The translations under genes were made by a program, and so were the position numbers. The notes under the pieces are model-generated. The model saw nothing but the letters and a program-made list of their open reading frames with translations. It ran no database searches and had not been told where the DNA came from. Below are positions 49,015-57,436 of a stretch of DNA of 64,000 nucleotides, one piece after another (position 1 is the first letter of the stretch; the number at the start of each line of letters is the position of its first letter). Source of the DNA: Agrococcus beijingensis (lineage in GTDB: Bacteria > Actinomycetota > Actinomycetes > Actinomycetales > Microbacteriaceae); assembly GCF_030758955.1 (NCBI RefSeq), contig NZ_CP132360.1, forward strand, positions 1,507,069-1,571,068, read 5' to 3'.

Positions 49015-49674
49015 CTAGCTGCGGTCGCGGGCGAGCGCCTCGGCGACCGGGGTGCCACCCTCGTTGCAGCGGATCGTGAGCCCGCGCACGCCGGGGTGCG
49101 CGACGACCTCGGCGATCAGCCGCGCTACGGTGGCGCGCGGGATGCTGCCGGAGGCGACGGAGCCGGCGGGCTCGTCGATCTCGATGCCGCCCTCCTCCTC
49201 GTCCGTCAGGGTCGAGGGGGCGAGGATCACCCAGTCGGCCCCGGAGGCGCGGATCGCCTCATCGACGAGCGACTTCGCCTCGGCGTAGGCGAAGAAGGGC
49301 GCGTCGGGCGCGACGCCGTGGTCGCGGCGGGATCCGAAGTACGAGATCATCACGAGCCGCGCGCCCGAGCGGGTCACCGCATCCAGCACCCTGAGGGCCG
49401 CGTCGTGGTCGACGGCGCGGGTGCGCTCGGGGCTGCCTCCCCCGGCCCCCGCCGACCAAACGACCACGTCGTAGCCGGTGAGCAGCTGGTCGACGGCCGC
49501 CTGCTCGAGCGTCTCGAGGTCGCTGACGACCGGCTCCGCGCCGGTCTCGGCGACGTCGTCGGCGTGCGCCGGGTTGCGGACGACGCCGTGGACCGTGTGC
49601 TGCGCGTCGGCGAGCATGCGCTGCGCGCGCAGCGCGACCCTGCCGTGGGCGCCGAGGACGAGGATGCGTGCCAT
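49015..49674 (-). CDS. NAD(P)-binding atypical SDR protein
   Basis: This 219-residue protein has an N-terminal Rossmann motif ILVLGAHGRVALRAQ (GxxGxxx type), VVVWSAGAG, and FFAYAEAKSLVDEAIRASGADW, matching SDR_a5-like NAD(P)H-binding proteins (YwnB/YhfK type). No catalytic Tyr-x-x-x-Lys is clear (YAEAK is the nearest). ATG 49674 lies 7 nt after TACGGT, so it is leaderless. Confidence 0.82.
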   Translation of the reverse strand: MARILVLGAHGRVALRAQRMLADAQHTVHGVVRNPAHADDVAETGAEPVVSDLETLEQAAVDQLLTGYDVVVWSAGAGGGSPERTRAVDHDAALRVLDAVTRSGARLVMISYFGSRRDHGVAPDAPFFAYAEAKSLVDEAIRASGADWVILAPSTLTDEEEGGIEIDEPAGSVASGSIPRATVARLIAEVVAHPGVRGLTIRCNEGGTPVAEALARDRS

Positions 49675-49721
49675 GGGCACCACCGTACGCGCGGCCACCT
49701 GTGGCGAGGGTGGGCCGATGG

Positions 49722-50480
49722 TCAGGGCGTGAAGACCGCGAACGGCCTGCCGTCGATGCGATGCACCTTCACCGGCGTGTCGAAGACCTCCTCGAGCACG
49801 TCGCCCTGCATCACCTCGTCGACGGTGCCCTCGACGCAGATCGTGCCGTCCTTGAGCGCCACGATGCGGTCGGCGAACGCGGCCGCCATGTTGAGGTCGT
49901 GCAGCACGATCACCACCGTGCGGCCCAGCTCGTCGGCGGCGGCCCGCAGCTCGCGCATCATCGCGACCGCGTGCTTCGGGTCGAGGCTCGCGAGCGGCTC
50001 GTCGAGCAGCACCACCTCGGTGTCCTGCGCGAGCACCATCGCCACGAACGCGCGCTGCCGCTGGCCGCCCGAGAGCGCGTCGAGCTGCCGGTCGGCGAGC
50101 TCCTCGAGGTGCAGGAAGCGGATCGCGCGATCGATGTGCTGCTGGTCGCCGAACGTCACCCGCCCCGCCGACCACGGGAAGCGGCCGAACGCGACCAGCT
50201 CGCGCACCGTCAGCCGCGCCTCGATGCGGTTCTCCTGGCGCAGGATCGAGACGATGCGGGCGAGGTCCGACGACTTGGTCGCCTGCACGTCCTTGCCGGC
50301 GACGCGCACGCTCCCGGCGGAGGGGTCGAGCAGCCGGCCCACGATCGACAGCAGCGTCGACTTGCCGGCGCCGTTCGGGCCGACGAGCGCGGTGATGCCG
50401 CCGGCGGGCACCTCGCTGGTGACGGGGCCGAGCACCACGTGCTCGGCGTAGCGCTTCGAGACCTGCTCGATGGTGATCAT
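49722..50480 (-). CDS. Iron-siderophore ABC transporter ATP-binding protein
   Basis: This 252-residue ATPase has Walker A GPNGAGKSTLL, Q-loop ILRQENRI, signature LSGGQRQRAFVAMVL, Walker B VVLLDEPLASLD and the H-loop VLHDLNMA. It is the FepC/FecE type. ATG 50480 overlaps the permease stop (ATGA). It is last in a four-gene importer operon. Confidence 0.93.
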   Translation of the reverse strand: MITIEQVSKRYAEHVVLGPVTSEVPAGGITALVGPNGAGKSTLLSIVGRLLDPSAGSVRVAGKDVQATKSSDLARIVSILRQENRIEARLTVRELVAFGRFPWSAGRVTFGDQQHIDRAIRFLHLEELADRQLDALSGGQRQRAFVAMVLAQDTEVVLLDEPLASLDPKHAVAMMRELRAAADELGRTVVIVLHDLNMAAAFADRIVALKDGTICVEGTVDEVMQGDVLEEVFDTPVKVHRIDGRPFAVFTP

Positions 50481-51493
50481 CTCTGCTTCCTCCCGCCGAG
50501 GAGCAGCGCGAGGAAGACCACGCCGCCGACGACTTCGATGATGACGGTGACGAGCCCTGCCGCGTCGAACAGGTGCCGCATCACGAGCTGCGCGCCGGCG
50601 AGGGCGAGCACGCCGGTGCCGACCGCCATCGGCAGCACGAAGGCGTGCCGGTGGGTGCCGGCGAGGCGGTACGCGAGCGTCGCGACCAGGAACCCGAAGA
50701 ACGTCATGGGCCCGGCGAGCGCGGTCGCGAAGGCGATCAGCACCGACACGCAGATGAGCGCGACGATGAGCTCCCTGCGGTGGTCGACCCCCAGTGCGGT
50801 CGCCCCGTCGCGCCCGAGGAGGACGACGTCGAGACGTCGCCGACGCATCCACACCACCCCGCCGACGACGGCGCAGACGCCGAACGCGAGCGGCAGGTGG
50901 TCGGGCTGCACCGAGCTGAGCCTGCCGAACAGCTCGAGGCTGAGCAGGTCGTAGTCGGTGGGCGACAGGATGCGCTGGATGAACGACGACAGCGAGTCGA
51001 ACGCGAGCCCGAGCACCACGCCGACGAGCAGCAGGGTGAGCACGCCGCCGCCGGAGCGGTCGAGCAGCCAGGTGTAGAGCGCGGTCGCGGCGACCACCAT
51101 CAGCACCGTCTGCGCGATGAGCTTCGGCAGCCCGTCGGTGGCGGCGATCGCCGAGCCGCCGAAGGCGAAGACCGTGAGGGTCTGCATCAGCGTGTACATC
51201 GAGTCGAACCCGATGATCGACGGGGTGAGGATGCGGTTGCTCGTCACGGTGTGGAAGATCACGGTGGCGACCGCGTGCGCGAAGGAGGCGATGAGGATGC
51301 CGCCGACGAGCGTCGCGCGGCGCGGCAGGGCGAGCTCGAGCGGGCCCTGCACGTCGACCGTGAGCACGGCGACGATCGCGGCGAGGGCGAGCGCCCAGAC
51401 GATCGCGAGGCGGAGGGCCGGGCGGGTGTCGGTCGGCGCCTTGCGGGCGGCAGGTGCGGTGGCGGTGGCGGATGCGTCGACGGCGTCAGGCAC
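50477..51493 (-). CDS. FecCD-type iron-siderophore permease
   Basis: This 338-residue protein has about nine membrane segments and FecCD motifs such as RRATLVGGILIASFAHAVA and ALAGPMTFFGFLVATLAYRLAG. A 30-residue Ala/Thr-rich cytoplasmic N-terminus precedes the first helix. GTG 51493 overlaps the preceding permease by 8 bp. It pairs with the next permease to form the channel. Confidence 0.92.
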   Translation of the reverse strand: MPDAVDASATATAPAARKAPTDTRPALRLAIVWALALAAIVAVLTVDVQGPLELALPRRATLVGGILIASFAHAVATVIFHTVTSNRILTPSIIGFDSMYTLMQTLTVFAFGGSAIAATDGLPKLIAQTVLMVVAATALYTWLLDRSGGGVLTLLLVGVVLGLAFDSLSSFIQRILSPTDYDLLSLELFGRLSSVQPDHLPLAFGVCAVVGGVVWMRRRRLDVVLLGRDGATALGVDHRRELIVALICVSVLIAFATALAGPMTFFGFLVATLAYRLAGTHRHAFVLPMAVGTGVLALAGAQLVMRHLFDAAGLVTVIIEVVGGVVFLALLLGGRKQR

Positions 51494-52460
51494 GCTGCCT
51501 CCCCTTGAGCAGGAAGCCGAGGAACGCGGCGGCGCCGACGGCGCCCATGATGACCGATGCGGGGATCTCCATCGGCGCGACGATCGTGCGGCCGATCAGG
51601 TCGCAGGCGAGCAGCAGCGCGACGCCGGCGATGGCGATCCACGGCAGGCTGCGGCGCAGGTCGTCGCCGAGCACGAGGCGCATGACGTTGGGCACGACGA
51701 GCCCGAGGAACGGGATGAAGCCGACGACCACGCTGGTGACGCCCGAGCAGAGCGCGACGCCCGCGACCCCGATGAGGGTGATGAGGCGGTAGTCGATGCC
51801 GAGGTTGGTGGCGATGCCCTCGCCGAGGCCGGCGATCGTGAAGCGGTCGGCCATCACCCAGACGACGACGGCGACGAGCGCCGCGGCCCAGAGCGGCTCG
51901 TAGAAGCCCTGCACGATGCCGCTGAAGCCGCCGGAGCTCCACGCGGCCATCGACTGCAGCAGGTCGGTGCGGGCGGCGAGGAACGAGGTGACGCCGCCGA
52001 CGATGGCGCCGAGCATGATGCCGACCAGCGGCACGATCAGCGGGCCCTTGGTGCGCACGCGCCGCAGCATCGCCAGGAACAGCAGCGTGCCGATGAACGC
52101 GGCGACGGTCGCGAAGGCCATGCGCAGCAGGATCGGCGCCTCGGGGAAGAGGATGAGCACGAGCAGCATGCCGAGTCCCGCCCACTGGGTCGTGCCGGCG
52201 GTGGTGGGCTCGACGAAGCGGTTCTGGGTGATGAGCTGCATCACGACGCCGGAGACGCTCATGGCGATGCCGGCGAAGATCAGCGCGAGGGTGCGGGGCA
52301 CGCGCGAGATGAGGAACATCTCGAGCTGGGCGGGATCGGTGAAGAGGCCGGTGAGCGAGAGCTCGAAGCCGCCGACCAGCAGCGATGCGACGACCAGCAG
52401 CGCCGTCACGTCAGCGAGCGCCGGCAGCAGCCGGCGCTCGCGAGCGGTCCTGACGGTCAA
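51486..52460 (-). CDS. FecCD-type iron-siderophore permease
   Basis: This 324-residue FecCD permease has SRVPRTLALIFAGIAMSVSG, LGIMLGAIV-type segments and VGFIPFLGLVVPNVMRLVLG, plus the coupling helix near GDDLRRSLP. A TTG at 52460 is the apparent start, 6 bp after the binding-protein stop; GTG 52454 is possible. It lacks a clear ribosome site, suggesting coupling to the upstream gene. Confidence 0.92.
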   Translation of the reverse strand: MTVRTARERRLLPALADVTALLVVASLLVGGFELSLTGLFTDPAQLEMFLISRVPRTLALIFAGIAMSVSGVVMQLITQNRFVEPTTAGTTQWAGLGMLLVLILFPEAPILLRMAFATVAAFIGTLLFLAMLRRVRTKGPLIVPLVGIMLGAIVGGVTSFLAARTDLLQSMAAWSSGGFSGIVQGFYEPLWAAALVAVVVWVMADRFTIAGLGEGIATNLGIDYRLITLIGVAGVALCSGVTSVVVGFIPFLGLVVPNVMRLVLGDDLRRSLPWIAIAGVALLLACDLIGRTIVAPMEIPASVIMGAVGAAAFLGFLLKGRQRA

Positions 52461-52466
52461 GGGGTG

Positions 52467-53414
52467 CTAGCCCGCCAGCGACTGGGCGATCTGGTCGAAG
52501 GCGCGGGTGTAGGCCTGCGCGCCCTCGGTGCGGTAGAAGTCGTCCTCGAGGTAGACGATGCGGCCCTCCTGCACGAAGCCGGTGCCGGCGAGCGCCGGGT
52601 TCGACTCGACGACCTGCTTGGCGGGCTGCGCGTCGCCGGCGCCGGCCGCGGCGTCGCGGTCGAGCACGATCGCCCACTCGGGGTCGGCCTGCGCGATCGT
52701 CTCGGGCGCGAGGCCCGAGTCCTGGTGGATGTCGCCGGCCTCGCCCGCGAAGACGTCGGTCATGCCGATCTCGTCGGCCATGCGCGACAGGCGCTCGGCG
52801 CCGTTGTCGAGCTTGCCACCGTTGACGATGCCGAGGAAGACGCTCTTGCCGGTCGCCGCCTCGGTCGCGGCCTCGACGGCGGCGTCGAGCTCGTCGACGA
52901 TCGCGGTCGCCTCGTCCTGCTGGTCGAAGATCGTGCCGAGCGATGCGGTCTGCTCGCGCAGCGACGCGACGTAGCCGTCCTCGTGCTCCTCGTTCGCCGC
53001 GACGTCGATCGTCGGCGCGATGGCGGCGAGCTCGTCGGTGTACTCGGAGAAGCGGTAGCCGCCGATGATGAGGTCGGGGTCGGCGGCCGCGAGCGCCTCG
53101 AAGTCGGGCTCGCGGTGGGTGCCGATGTCGGCGATCGACTCGTCCTGCACCCAGGCCGAGAAGCGGTCGGGCGAGACGAGCTGGGTCGGGATCGCGACCG
53201 GCGTGATGCCGAAGGCGAGGAGCGTCTCCATGGCCGTGTTGTCGAGCACTGCGATGCGCTCGGGCAGCAGTGCGACCTCGACCTCGCCGAGGTTCGACGG
53301 CACGGTGACGGTCTCGGCGCTGGCGGGCGTCTCAGCGGGCTCGGCGGCGCTGCAGCCGGCGAGCAGCGCGATGGCGGCGGCAGCGGCGATCGACGTGCGG
53401 AGGGCACGGGACAT
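52467..53414 (-). CDS. Siderophore-binding lipoprotein
   Basis: This 315-residue FhuD/FecB-like binding protein has a lipoprotein signal with LLAGCSAAEP and the type III binding-protein pattern (ERIAVLDNTAMETLLAFGI, DPDLIIGGYR, GFVQEGRIVYLEDDFY). It captures ferric siderophore outside the membrane and delivers it to the two permeases. ATG 53414 has GGAG upstream. An iron box lies 51 bp before it. Confidence 0.93.
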   Translation of the reverse strand: MSRALRTSIAAAAAIALLAGCSAAEPAETPASAETVTVPSNLGEVEVALLPERIAVLDNTAMETLLAFGITPVAIPTQLVSPDRFSAWVQDESIADIGTHREPDFEALAAADPDLIIGGYRFSEYTDELAAIAPTIDVAANEEHEDGYVASLREQTASLGTIFDQQDEATAIVDELDAAVEAATEAATGKSVFLGIVNGGKLDNGAERLSRMADEIGMTDVFAGEAGDIHQDSGLAPETIAQADPEWAIVLDRDAAAGAGDAQPAKQVVESNPALAGTGFVQEGRIVYLEDDFYRTEGAQAYTRAFDQIAQSLAG

Positions 53415-53464
53415 GGAGGTGCTCCATTCGAGAGGGGGGATCCGCGGCGCAGCCTCGCGCCCAC

Positions 53465-53483
53465 AGTAAGGCAAGCCTAACCT
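53465..53483 (-). promoter_or_regulatory. DtxR/IdeR-type iron box
   Basis: On the minus strand AGGTTAGGCTTGCCTTACT matches the DtxR/IdeR consensus (TTAGGTTAGGCTAACCTAA, offset by two) at 14 of 17 aligned bases. It is 51 bp upstream of the siderophore operon and predicts repression when iron is plentiful. Confidence 0.8.
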
Positions 53484-53570
53484 CGCTGTTTCGGTCAGCG
53501 CAATCTGACATCGCTCCGCGCGCCGCGTCGGATCGGGACGAGCGACCGCGTCGGGCGAGGTCGGACCGCG

Positions 53571-55115
53571 TCAGCGGTTGCCGAGCATGCGCTGCAGCGT
53601 CTCCTGGTCGGCGCCCGACAGCTCGCCGAACGCACCCTCGGCCTTGGGCTTGCCGAACGCGCTGCCCTGCGGCGCCGCCTCGACCGGAGCCTCGGGGCGC
53701 TTCGCCGGGTTGCCCGAGCGCTTCAGCTGCTTGCCCTGCTGCTTCTGCGCCTTCTTGGGCGGGCGCATGCCGGGAGGCATCGGGCCCATGCCGGGCATGT
53801 TCGGCATGCCGCCCTTGGCGACGGTCTTCATCATCTTGGCCGCCTGCTCGAAGCGCGCCATCAGCTGGTTGACCTCGGTGACGGTGACGCCGGCGCCGCG
53901 CGCGATGCGCAGGCGTCGCGAGCCGTTGAGGATCTTGGACTGCTTGCGCTCCTGCGGCGTCATCGACTGGATGATCGCCTCGGTGTGCACGAGCTCCTTC
54001 TCGTCGAAGGAGTCGATGGCCTCGCGCATGCCCTTCGCGCCCGGCAGCATGCCGAGCATCTGCTTGAAGTTGCCGGCCTTGCGCAGCTGCTGCATCTGCT
54101 TCAGGAAGTCCTCGAGCGTGAAGCCGTCGGTGGCGATCGCCTCGGCGAAGCGGTGCGCCTCCTCCTCGTCGAAGGCCTTCTGCGCCTGCTCGATGAGCGT
54201 GAGGATGTCGCCGAGGTCGAGGATGCGGCTCGCCATGCGGTCGGGGTGGAAGGCCTCGAAGTCGTCGAGCGTCTCGCCCGTCGACGCGAAGAGGATGGGC
54301 TTGCCGGTGACACCGCGGATCGAGAGCGCGGCACCGCCGCGCGCGTCGCCGTCGAGCTTCGTGAGCACCACGCCGGTGAAGTCGACGCCCTCCTGGAAGG
54401 CCTTGGCCGTCGCGACCGCGTCCTGACCGATCATCGCGTCGATGACGAACAGCACCTCGTCGGGCTGCACGGCCTTCCGGATGTCGGCGGCCTGCCGCAT
54501 CATCTCGGCGTCGACGCCGAGGCGGCCCGCCGTGTCGACGATGACGATGTCGTGCTGCTTTCGCCTGCCCTCCGCCACGCCGTCGCGGGCGACGCGCACC
54601 GGGTCGCCGACGCCGTTGCCGGGCTCAGGCGCGAAGACGGGCACGCCCGCCTGGCCGCCGACGACCTGCAGCTGCGTGACGGCGTTGGGGCGCTGGAGGT
54701 CGCTCGCGACCAGCAGCGGCGTGTGGCCCTGAGCCGCGAGGTGCTTCGCGAGCTTGCCCGCGAGGGTCGTCTTGCCGGCGCCCTGGAGGCCGGCGAGCAT
54801 GATGACGGTCGGCGGCGTCTTCGCCAGCTCGAGCCGCCGGCTCTCGCCGCCGAGGATCGCGACGAGCTCGTCGTTGACGATCTTGACGACCTGCTGCGCC
54901 GGGTTCAGCGCGTCGGAGACCTCGGCGCCCAGCGCACGCTCGCGCACGGCGGCGGTGAACGACTTGACGACCTCGAGCGCGACGTCGGCGTCGAGCAGCG
55001 CCCGACGGATCTCGCGGACCGTCCCGTCGACGTCCGCAGCGGAGAGCTTGCCCTTCGTGCGGAGCTTCGCGAGGGTCTCGGTGAGTCGAGTGGAGAGTGA
55101 ACCGAACGCAGCCAT
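53571..55115 (-). CDS. ffh: Signal recognition particle protein Ffh
   Basis: Ffh binds signal sequences of nascent membrane proteins with the 4.5S RNA. The 514 residues hold the N domain, G motifs (GLQGAGKTTLAGKLA, DTAGRLGVD, TKLDGDARGG), and a Met-rich M domain (KQMLGMLPGAKGM, MPNMPGMGPMPPGMRPP). ATG 55115 lies 9 nt after TAGACT, so the leader is very short. Confidence 0.97.
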   Translation of the reverse strand: MAAFGSLSTRLTETLAKLRTKGKLSAADVDGTVREIRRALLDADVALEVVKSFTAAVRERALGAEVSDALNPAQQVVKIVNDELVAILGGESRRLELAKTPPTVIMLAGLQGAGKTTLAGKLAKHLAAQGHTPLLVASDLQRPNAVTQLQVVGGQAGVPVFAPEPGNGVGDPVRVARDGVAEGRRKQHDIVIVDTAGRLGVDAEMMRQAADIRKAVQPDEVLFVIDAMIGQDAVATAKAFQEGVDFTGVVLTKLDGDARGGAALSIRGVTGKPILFASTGETLDDFEAFHPDRMASRILDLGDILTLIEQAQKAFDEEEAHRFAEAIATDGFTLEDFLKQMQQLRKAGNFKQMLGMLPGAKGMREAIDSFDEKELVHTEAIIQSMTPQERKQSKILNGSRRLRIARGAGVTVTEVNQLMARFEQAAKMMKTVAKGGMPNMPGMGPMPPGMRPPKKAQKQQGKQLKRSGNPAKRPEAPVEAAPQGSAFGKPKAEGAFGELSGADQETLQRMLGNR

Positions 55116-55214
55116 GGTGGGCTGAGTCTACCGTCGTCGGGCGCTGCCCCCTGGCGGGGCTCGACCCACCTGGCATGCTGGATGCGTCACGGCCGCGGAG
55201 AGCGAAGGGACCCC

Positions 55215-56378
55215 ATGCGCCTCAGAGGCATGCCGCCGAGCCACACGCGCTCGCTGCTGCGCAGCGTCCGCTCGCACGGCTTCACCATCACGGCGCTGGC
55301 CAGCCACGCGGCCGAGGTGCGGCGCGACCAGGTCGGCCTCGTCGTCGACGGCTGGAGCGCCACCTTCGGCGAGCTCTGGGAGGCCGCCGAAGGCGTGGCC
55401 GCCGTGCTCTACGTGGGCCCGCTCGAGCGCCGGCCGCTGCCGGTCGCCATCGCCTGCAGCGGACCGGCCATGCCGATCGCGCTGCTAGCGGCCGCGCGGC
55501 TCGGGCTCGACGCGATGCCCATCAGCCCGCGCTCGCTCGACGACCACCGCAGCGCCGTGCCGTCCGACGCGCTGCTCATCCACGACGGCGAGGCGCCCGC
55601 CTGGCACCGCGGGCCGACGCTCGATGCCGCGCGCATCCTGGAATGGACGCGCACCGACGGCTCGGGCTTGGCCGCGACGCGCAGCCGCGTGCGGATCCTG
55701 CTGCCGGCGGTCTCGTCGGCGGGCACCGTGACGACGCACGTGCAGGGTGCGCTCGGCCTGCAGGGGCTGCGGCAGCTCGCCGGCCTGCACGACCGGCTGG
55801 GCGTCGAGAGCACCGACGTGCTGCTGACCTGCGCGCCGCTGCAGCGCGGCAAGGGCCTGCAGCTGCTCGGCATGTCGCTGCTGACCGGCGCGACGCTGGT
55901 GAGCGCCGCGCACACGGCGTCGGCCGACCGCATCCGCATCATCCGCGACCGCTTCGTCTCGGTGCTCTCGGCGTCGCCGAGCCAGCTGGCGGGCATGCTC
56001 GATCATCTCGAGCGCAGCGGAGAGCCCGCGCCGCGCCTGCGCCGGATCCTGGTCGCCGGGCAGGATCTCGACGCCGACCTCGTGCGCCGCCTGCACAGCG
56101 TCTGGGGCCCGATCGTGCTGACCGCCTACGGCACCGTGCAGACGGGCACGGTCGCGGTGGCGACGCCCGAGGTGCTCTCGTCGCACCCCGGAACCTCGGG
56201 CCGCAGGCTGCCGGGGAGCGACTTCGGCATCGTCGGCCACGCGGGTCGCGGCGATGCGCACGGGCTGCTCTGGGTGCGCGGCGCGCACGCCACGGTGATC
56301 ACCGAGGACCGCGCGCGCATCACCGACGGCCGGCTGACGATCGTCGGCCCGCTGACCAAGCCCGATACGTCGGACTGA
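55215..56378 (+). CDS. Degenerate ANL-superfamily (AMP-ligase-like) protein
   Basis: This 387-residue protein resembles the N-terminal domain of acyl-CoA/AMP ligases (FTITALASHAAEVRRDQVGLV, GWSATFGELWEAAEGVAAVL, and YGTVQTGTVAV in the place of YGxTE). The phosphate-binding loop is degenerate (PAVSSAGTVTTHVQG instead of TSGTTGxPKG), and the C-terminal domain with the catalytic Lys is absent. A conventional ligase activity is therefore doubtful. ATG 55215 has GAAGGGA 5 nt upstream. It sits between ffh (divergent) and ftsY (convergent). Confidence 0.75.
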   Translation: MRLRGMPPSHTRSLLRSVRSHGFTITALASHAAEVRRDQVGLVVDGWSATFGELWEAAEGVAAVLYVGPLERRPLPVAIACSGPAMPIALLAAARLGLDAMPISPRSLDDHRSAVPSDALLIHDGEAPAWHRGPTLDAARILEWTRTDGSGLAATRSRVRILLPAVSSAGTVTTHVQGALGLQGLRQLAGLHDRLGVESTDVLLTCAPLQRGKGLQLLGMSLLTGATLVSAAHTASADRIRIIRDRFVSVLSASPSQLAGMLDHLERSGEPAPRLRRILVAGQDLDADLVRRLHSVWGPIVLTAYGTVQTGTVAVATPEVLSSHPGTSGRRLPGSDFGIVGHAGRGDAHGLLWVRGAHATVITEDRARITDGRLTIVGPLTKPDTSD

Positions 56379-56396
56379 GGCGAAGCCCTGTCGCGC

Positions 56397-57266
56397 TCAG
56401 CCGACGAGCTGCTCGACGAACACGTGCGACGTGAAGCCGGTCAGGTCGTCGATGCCCTCGCCCTGGCCGATGAGCTTGATCGGGATGCCGGTGCGCTCCT
56501 GCACGGCGAGGATGAAGCCGCCCTTCGCGCTGCCGTCGAGCTTCGTGACGACGAGGCCGGTGACGCCGGCGTGGTCGATGAACGACTGCGCCTGATTGAC
56601 GCCGTTCTGACCGGTCGTGGCGTCGAGCACCAGCAGCACCTCGGCGATCGGCGAGAGCTTCTCGACCACCCTCCTGATCTTGCCGAGCTCATCCATCAGG
56701 CCGCCCTTGGTGTGCAGGCGGCCGGCGGTGTCGATGATGCACATCGCGTGGCCGTGGGCCTTCGCGGCCTCGACCGTCTGGAAGGCGACGGATGCGGGAT
56801 CCTGGCCCTCGCGCTCCGGCCGCACGATCGCGCTCCCCGCGCGCTGCGCCCAGGTGCCGAGCTGCTCGACGGCGGCGGCACGGAAGGTGTCGGCGGCGCC
56901 GACCACCACCGACTGGCCGTTGCGCACGAGGAAGCGGGCGAGCTTGCCGATCGTCGTCGTCTTGCCGACGCCGTTGACGCCGACCACCAGGATCACGGCC
57001 GGGCGCTCCTTGAGCGACAGCGTCGGGTCGTACTGGGCGAAGCGCTCCTCGAGCCGCTCGCGGAGCATGCGCTTGAGGTCCTGCGGGTCGTCGACCATCA
57101 GCCGCTCGACATCGGCGCGCAGCGCGTCGATCAGCTGCTCGGTGATGTCGGGCCCGAAGTCGGCGGTGATGAGCGCCGTCTCGAGGTCGTCCCAGGTCTC
57201 CTCCGTGATCGTCTCGCGCTGGAACATGCCCCGGAGGGCGCCGGTGAGAGACCACTTCGCTGCCAT
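56397..57266 (-). CDS. ftsY: SRP receptor GTPase FtsY
   Basis: This 289-residue receptor has GTPase motifs GVNGVGKTTTIGKLA, DTAGRLHTKGG and TKLDGSAKGG. It lacks the long acidic A domain found in some relatives. ATG 57266 is 6 nt after TAGCAT (57278-57273), so it is leaderless. With Ffh it targets nascent membrane proteins to SecYEG. Confidence 0.97.
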   Translation of the reverse strand: MAAKWSLTGALRGMFQRETITEETWDDLETALITADFGPDITEQLIDALRADVERLMVDDPQDLKRMLRERLEERFAQYDPTLSLKERPAVILVVGVNGVGKTTTIGKLARFLVRNGQSVVVGAADTFRAAAVEQLGTWAQRAGSAIVRPEREGQDPASVAFQTVEAAKAHGHAMCIIDTAGRLHTKGGLMDELGKIRRVVEKLSPIAEVLLVLDATTGQNGVNQAQSFIDHAGVTGLVVTKLDGSAKGGFILAVQERTGIPIKLIGQGEGIDDLTGFTSHVFVEQLVG

Positions 57267-57306
57267 GCGTCCATGCTAGGCGGGCCACGCGCTAGACTCG
57301 TCCCCT

Positions 57307-57402
57307 GGCGAAGGGGAGTATCCCGTCACGCCGCGATCGTCATCACGGAGTCCTGCGGGCTCCCGGTCGCGGCGGCGCGATCCGCGTGGGAGAGACGTTC
57401 GC
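57307..57402 (+). ncRNA. yybP-ykoY manganese riboswitch upstream of the TerC gene
   Basis: The two conserved metal-binding loops are present: AAGGGGAGTA (57311-57320) and GGGAGAGAC (57388-57396), closed by GCGAA (57308-57312) with TTCGC (57398-57402). The intervening CGTCATCACGGAG resembles actinobacterial members. The P1 arm GCGAAGG (57308-57314) can alternatively pair with CCTTCGC (57430-57436), just before the TTG start, and the GGAAGG ribosome site (57424-57429) lies beside CCTTCC (57418-57423). This is a plausible translational switch: Mn2+ binding would fix P1 and free the start region. Confidence 0.88.
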
Positions 57403-57436
57403 GCCCCGTTCGCGCACCCTTCCGGAAGGCCTTCGC

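Noticed and set aside
49015..50175. Long minus frame joining the SDR gene and the ABC ATPase region
   Set aside because: Only the part from ATG 49674 has the Rossmann start. The rest is antiphase to the ATPase, whose own frame has all ABC motifs.
57386..57436. N-terminal extension of the TerC protein from GTG 57386
   Set aside because: The codons would lie inside the second conserved loop of the Mn riboswitch, while TTG 57437 has a well-placed GGAAGG.
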